From NCBI GenBank assembly GCA_017622635.1, contig JAGAQS010000324.1:1-7683 (forward strand): a stretch of 7,683 nt of DNA. Direction: 5' to 3'. This document shows, piece by piece, positions 5,170 through 7,683 of the stretch. This DNA is from Ruminococcus sp. Its GTDB lineage: Bacteria > Bacillota > Clostridia > Oscillospirales > Ruminococcaceae. Below the pieces are notes generated by a model, which worked only from the letters and a program-made list of their open reading frames with translations, had not been told where the DNA came from and made no database searches. The position numbers and the translations under genes were made by a program. How positions within the stretch are numbered: position 1 is the first letter of the stretch; each line of letters begins with the position of its first letter.

Positions 5170-5876
5170 TGTAACTGCCCTCCGTTTTCTATTATATACG
5201 GTGCATTTCCTTTTTTGTCCACAATAAAGAAATGCCCCTGTGTATCAACGGTTATTATAAAAACATCACTGAGTTTTATATTTATTTCCTTCAGTATTTT
5301 TTCAACTGTACCGTCGGCTATACCCATAGACTTCAGCGACTGCGGAAGAATTTTCCCGTCTGAAACTATAATTTGCGGAGGGTCATAATTTTTTACTTTT
5401 ATTCCCAAATCATTCCTGTCGGGAGTATCTTTCATCTGTTTTTTCATTACGGAAATATTTCCCGTTGTCTCCACAATTGCAAACTGAACGTCTTCAATGT
5501 CAAATACTTCCTTTTCACGAAGTGACATCATAAGGTCGTCAACGGAGAAACGCAGTTCCCGGAGTGTTTCGGGGTCTGTTTTTCCGTTGCGTATTATTAT
5601 TTTAGGACTGCCGGAAATCATTTTACGGAATTTAGGAAAGATAAGATTCAGCCATGAAACTATTACTTCAAAGCATACAAGTGCAAGTATCGGTGTAACA
5701 CCCAAAGAAAGCGGTATATCCGTATCTTCGAGTGGGAGAGTGGCAATATTTGATATAAGAATTGTTATGACGAGTTCTGACGGCTGAAGTTCACCAAGCT
5801 GACGCTTGCCCATAAGCCGTACAGAAAAAATAACAAGAATGTACAGTATCAGTGACCTTATAAGAACAATACTCAT
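5166..5876 (-). CDS. DUF421 / YetF-like (UPF0702) membrane protein
   Basis: A 236-residue protein with three membrane helices (about 3-21, 33-50, 58-80) and a cytoplasmic-type C-terminal domain. The family hallmark MGKRQLGELQPSELVITILI (22-41) follows the first helix. Downstream, PKIIIRNGK (91-99), LR-x-L-R-F-S-V-D-D-L (105-115) and EDVQFAIVETTGNISV (128-143) match the YetF C-terminal domain. B. subtilis has several paralogues (such as YetF and YrbG), and spore-associated relatives accompany SpoVA-type operons. The biochemical role is not established. ATG 5876 fits the family N-terminus, but the ribosome binding site AAAGGAGA (5889-5896) is 12 bases away, longer than usual. It forms a two-gene unit with DUF4363 and is separated from the kinase-like gene upstream by a terminator. 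I find no convincing promoter between 5880 and 5945. Confidence 0.93.
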   Translation of the reverse strand: MSIVLIRSLILYILVIFSVRLMGKRQLGELQPSELVITILISNIATLPLEDTDIPLSLGVTPILALVCFEVIVSWLNLIFPKFRKMISGSPKIIIRNGKTDPETLRELRFSVDDLMMSLREKEVFDIEDVQFAIVETTGNISVMKKQMKDTPDRNDLGIKVKNYDPPQIIVSDGKILPQSLKSMGIADGTVEKILKEINIKLSDVFIITVDTQGHFFIVDKKGNAPYIIENGGQLQ

Positions 5877-5944
5877 TTTCAGAAAACATCTCCTTTTTTA
5901 AAATGTCTGTCGTTTTATTATTTCCAGTAATTTTCACAGTATAC

Positions 5945-5980
5945 AAAAAAGCCCCGCACAAAAAAAGTGCAGGGCTTTTC
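5945..5980 (-). terminator. Intrinsic terminator downstream of the kinase-like gene
   Basis: The arms 5947-5959 and 5967-5979 form a 13-position stem around a 7-base loop. On the minus-strand RNA the only non-Watson-Crick position is a U-G wobble and a U-run follows. On the plus-strand RNA the same position would be a C/A mismatch. This asymmetry indicates that it serves minus-strand transcription, ending the kinase-like transcript or attenuating entry into DUF421. Confidence 0.85.
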
Positions 5981-6003
5981 TGAAAAAAAAGAGAGATATT
6001 TTC

Positions 6004-6065
6004 AGTGAGTATCTAAAAAAATGTCTTAAAGCAGACAACTTTTCAGGTACTCACCGTACCTGAAA
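6004..6065 (-). ncRNA. Structured segment with mutually exclusive hairpins after the kinase-like gene
   Basis: On the minus strand a perfect 10-bp hairpin (6065-6056 with 6050-6041, 5-base loop) begins 4 bases after the kinase-like stop codon. It is followed by a 5-bp hairpin (6037-6033 with 6026-6022) and seven T residues, a weak terminator shape. An alternative 8-bp helix joins GGTGAGTA (6055-6048) with TACTCACT (6011-6004), which would break the first hairpin. This may be an attenuation-type switch or only a 3'-UTR stability structure. Confidence 0.4.
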
Positions 6066-6068
6066 TTA

Positions 6069-6689
6069 TTATCTGAATTTTTTATTGTATTCGTTGTAGG
6101 CTTTTACAATTATTTCCGCACAGAGTTCGTCACCGAGTTCGGCACTGTTCAGACATAAAGAATAACTGTCTTTATCCTGCCATATTCTGCCCGTATTTAC
6201 ATTATAGAAAGTCTCACGGCGTTTGTCAGCTTTTTTCATAATATTTTCAGCCTTGTTTTCGGGGATACCGTATTCCTGAACCGCTCTTTTGATACGTTCT
6301 TCAACCGGAGCGTATATATAAACACTGAAACAGCCTTTATCCTCAAGAACATAACTTCCGCATCTGCCGACAAGCACGAAACTGTTTTCAGATTCGGCAA
6401 TTTCGTTTATAATACGGCTCTCCATAAGGAAAACCTTGTCGGACAACGGGAGATTATCTTCCATTGAACGTGCAGGGTTAGCCGACATAAGAAGTGAATA
6501 CAGAAAACTTGTGGGGACGTTTTCCTCTGCGGTTTCGAGATGTTCGGCGGCAATTCCGCACCTTTCAGCTGTCATGTCAAGAATCTGCCTGTTATAGCAG
6601 TTTATTCCGAGTTTTTCAGCAGTAAGTTTTCCAATAACACTGCCACCGCTTCCGTACTGGCGTTCTATTGTTATTATTTTCTTCTTCAT
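6069..6689 (-). CDS. Cytidylate-kinase-like P-loop family protein
   Basis: A 206-residue cytosolic P-loop NTPase of the cytidylate kinase-like family (distinct from canonical Cmk). ERQYGSGGSVIGKLTAEKLG (9-28) contains the nucleotide-binding loop GSGGSVIG (13-20). FVLVGRCGSYVL (104-115) matches the conserved central strand and G-R motif. DKRRETFYNVNTGRIW (155-170) and the SYSLCLNSAELG segment (175-186) are characteristic of the clostridial branch. It may phosphorylate a nucleoside monophosphate, but the substrate of this branch is not established, so I give no cmk symbol. The start at 6689 has AGGAGGTAA upstream (6697-6705) with normal spacing. It has its own near-consensus promoter (6729-6756) and a terminator after the stop, so it is probably monocistronic. 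Confidence 0.93.
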   Translation of the reverse strand: MKKKIITIERQYGSGGSVIGKLTAEKLGINCYNRQILDMTAERCGIAAEHLETAEENVPTSFLYSLLMSANPARSMEDNLPLSDKVFLMESRIINEIAESENSFVLVGRCGSYVLEDKGCFSVYIYAPVEERIKRAVQEYGIPENKAENIMKKADKRRETFYNVNTGRIWQDKDSYSLCLNSAELGDELCAEIIVKAYNEYNKKFR

Positions 6690-6728
6690 TGGAAAATTAC
6701 CTCCTGATACAATTTTGTTTATAGTTAT

Positions 6729-6756
6729 ATTATACCATATTATGCATAAAATTCAA
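6729..6756 (-). promoter_or_regulatory. Sigma-A-type promoter for the kinase-like gene
   Basis: On the minus strand TTGAAT (6756-6751) and TATAAT (6734-6729) are separated by 16 bases. TGG immediately before the -10 makes it an extended -10 promoter. Transcription would start near 6722, leaving a leader of about 33 nt with the ribosome binding site. Confidence 0.85.
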
Positions 6757-6813
6757 GAATAAAAATGAAAATAACTGTAATATTTATTATTTTCTATGTT
6801 TTAGACAATGTAA

Positions 6814-6859
6814 AGACGGTAAGGTTGTGCAATATGACAATAAATCCGTCTGTTTTTTT
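6814..6859 (+). terminator. Terminator-like hairpin with plus-strand T-tract
   Basis: AGACGG (6814-6819) pairs with CCGTCT (6846-6851), and an inner TTGT/ACAA pair (6825-6828 with 6837-6840) closes an 8-base loop. Seven T residues (6853-6859) follow on the plus strand. No plus-strand gene precedes it, so it either ends a small plus-strand RNA or acts in reverse, with a poorer T-tract (TTTACATT), as the terminator of the CBS/CorC gene. Confidence 0.45.
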
Positions 6860-6889
6860 GCTTAAAAATCATTACGTGCGAATATACGT

Positions 6890-7683
6890 TTAAGTAAAAT
6901 TAGTGTTATCGTTTTCCCGTTTTATTTCAAGAATTACTTTCTCAACAGTCTGTTCGTTTACCTTTGAAGCAGTAAGACGGAAAATACCTGTTTCAGCGGT
7001 TTCATTGCTTTCGGGGATATGTTCCATAACTTCGGTTACCCAACCGCCTACCGAATTATATTCGGTCTGTACAAGTCCGTCGTCAAGTCCAAGCTGTTCA
7101 ATCATGTCGTTTATACTCATATCACCTGCAATTTCAAATTTATCGGGTGCAAGCTTTACTATTCTTGTGACGATTTCGTCTTCTTCGTCATAGATTTCGC
7201 CGACAAGTTCTTCAATAATATCTTCAAGTGTAACAATGCCCTTTGTACCGCCGTACTGGTCAACAACAACGGCAAGGTGTACCTTTGAACGCTGCATATC
7301 ACGCATTGCCTCACTTATAAGTTTAACGTCGGCTATATGCGGAACTTCCTGAATTATGGACGTTATATCACGTTTTCCCTCTGTAAGCATCTTGAAAAAT
7401 GCCTTGTTCGTTATAATTCCTACTATATCGTCAAGACTTTTTTCGTAAACGGGAAGTCTTGAATACATTTCAGTATTGAAAATATTTTTTATTTCGTCTA
7501 TATCCGAACCGATTTCAACACCGACTACCTTTACCCTCGGAATAAGAATCTCGTCAACCGATATTTCGTCAAACTCCAACGCACTTTTTACAAGTTCGCT
7601 CTCCTGTTCTTCGATAACACCCTGTTCCTCGATTTCGTCAATCATATATTTCAGTTCGTCCTCAGTAACACTCGGTGCTTCCT
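6890..7683 (-). CDS. CorC/HlyC-type CBS-domain membrane protein, C-terminal part (5' end outside window)
   Basis: The frame is open from the window edge to TAA at 6892-6890. A Met codon at 7645-7643 is internal, because the preceding codons continue the family sequence (EAPSVTEDELKYM). Counting from that Met, CBS domain 1 spans about 33-88 (ILIPRVKVV ... SRLPVYEKSLDDIVGI). CBS domain 2 spans about 95-155 (KVHLAVVVDQYGGTKGIVTL, then EDIIEELVGEIYDEEDE). The CorC_HlyC transporter-associated domain spans about 167-245 (EYNSVGGWVTEVMEHIPE). In this family an N-terminal DUF21 membrane domain precedes these parts; it must lie beyond 7683. CBS pairs in relatives bind adenine nucleotides, and the family is linked to magnesium or other cation homeostasis; the older label hemolysin is misleading. 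No strong minus-strand terminator follows; only the weak hairpin at 6814-6851 is available. Confidence 0.94.
   Translation of the reverse strand, partial: EAPSVTEDELKYMIDEIEEQGVIEEQESELVKSALEFDEISVDEILIPRVKVVGVEIGSDIDEIKNIFNTEMYSRLPVYEKSLDDIVGIITNKAFFKMLTEGKRDITSIIQEVPHIADVKLISEAMRDMQRSKVHLAVVVDQYGGTKGIVTLEDIIEELVGEIYDEEDEIVTRIVKLAPDKFEIAGDMSINDMIEQLGLDDGLVQTEYNSVGGWVTEVMEHIPESNETAETGIFRLTASKVNEQTVEKVILEIKRENDNTNFT

Noticed and set aside
4870..5388. 172-codon plus-strand frame antisense to DUF4363 and DUF421
   Set aside because: It crosses two well-supported minus-strand genes, lacks a good ribosome binding site and has a composition typical of antisense shadows.
7643..7645. Met codon at 7645 as the start of the CBS/CorC gene
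   Set aside because: The upstream codons to the window edge stay open and continue the family sequence, and the family needs an N-terminal DUF21 membrane domain; the gene is simply cut by the window.

Overview
The window looks like chromosomal DNA of a low-to-moderate-GC Firmicute, most likely a Clostridia/Oscillospiraceae (Ruminococcus-like) bacterium. This is inferred from AT-rich intergenic DNA with sigma-A-type promoters, strong AGGAGG/AAAGGTGAT ribosome binding sites, and typical clostridial families: an MMPL-like heptad-repeat tail, a VanY-type M15 peptidase with a Thr/Glu/Ser-rich tail, the DUF421-DUF4363 pair, and a cytidylate-kinase-like P-loop protein. No rRNA, tRNA, CRISPR array, insertion sequence or phage module was seen.

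Layout. Positions 1-530 (+) hold the 3' end of a Leu-x-x-Gly heptad-repeat protein, probably an MMPL/RND-type exporter. It converges through a bidirectional terminator (559-598) on a minus-strand, membrane-anchored DD-carboxypeptidase gene (606-1766). That gene has a roughly 120-nt leader which can be drawn as a pseudoknot ending five bases before its ribosome binding site. A 446-base non-coding gap (1767-2212) carries this leader, divergent promoters and an inverted repeat. Then on the plus strand come a 517-residue zinc-ribbon protein made of three repeat arrays (2213-3766), mscL (3863-4297) and an unrecognised 127-residue protein (4366-4749), closed by a strong terminator.

The remainder is on the minus strand. 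Reading in its own direction there is the 3' portion of a CBS/CorC-HlyC membrane protein (7683-6890, beginning outside the window), a cytidylate-kinase-like protein (6689-6069) with its own near-consensus promoter, a structured intergenic segment with a terminator, and a translationally coupled DUF421-DUF4363 pair (5876-4792).

Most genes concern the cell envelope: exporter, wall peptidase, mechanosensitive channel, two small membrane proteins and a CorC-type transporter-like protein. They are arranged as short separate transcription units rather than one pathway. Nothing here is clearly a new defence or mobile system. The least explained items are the pseudoknot-like leader of the M15 gene, the repeat-built zinc-ribbon protein, the 127-residue protein, and alternative hairpins between the kinase-like gene and DUF421.
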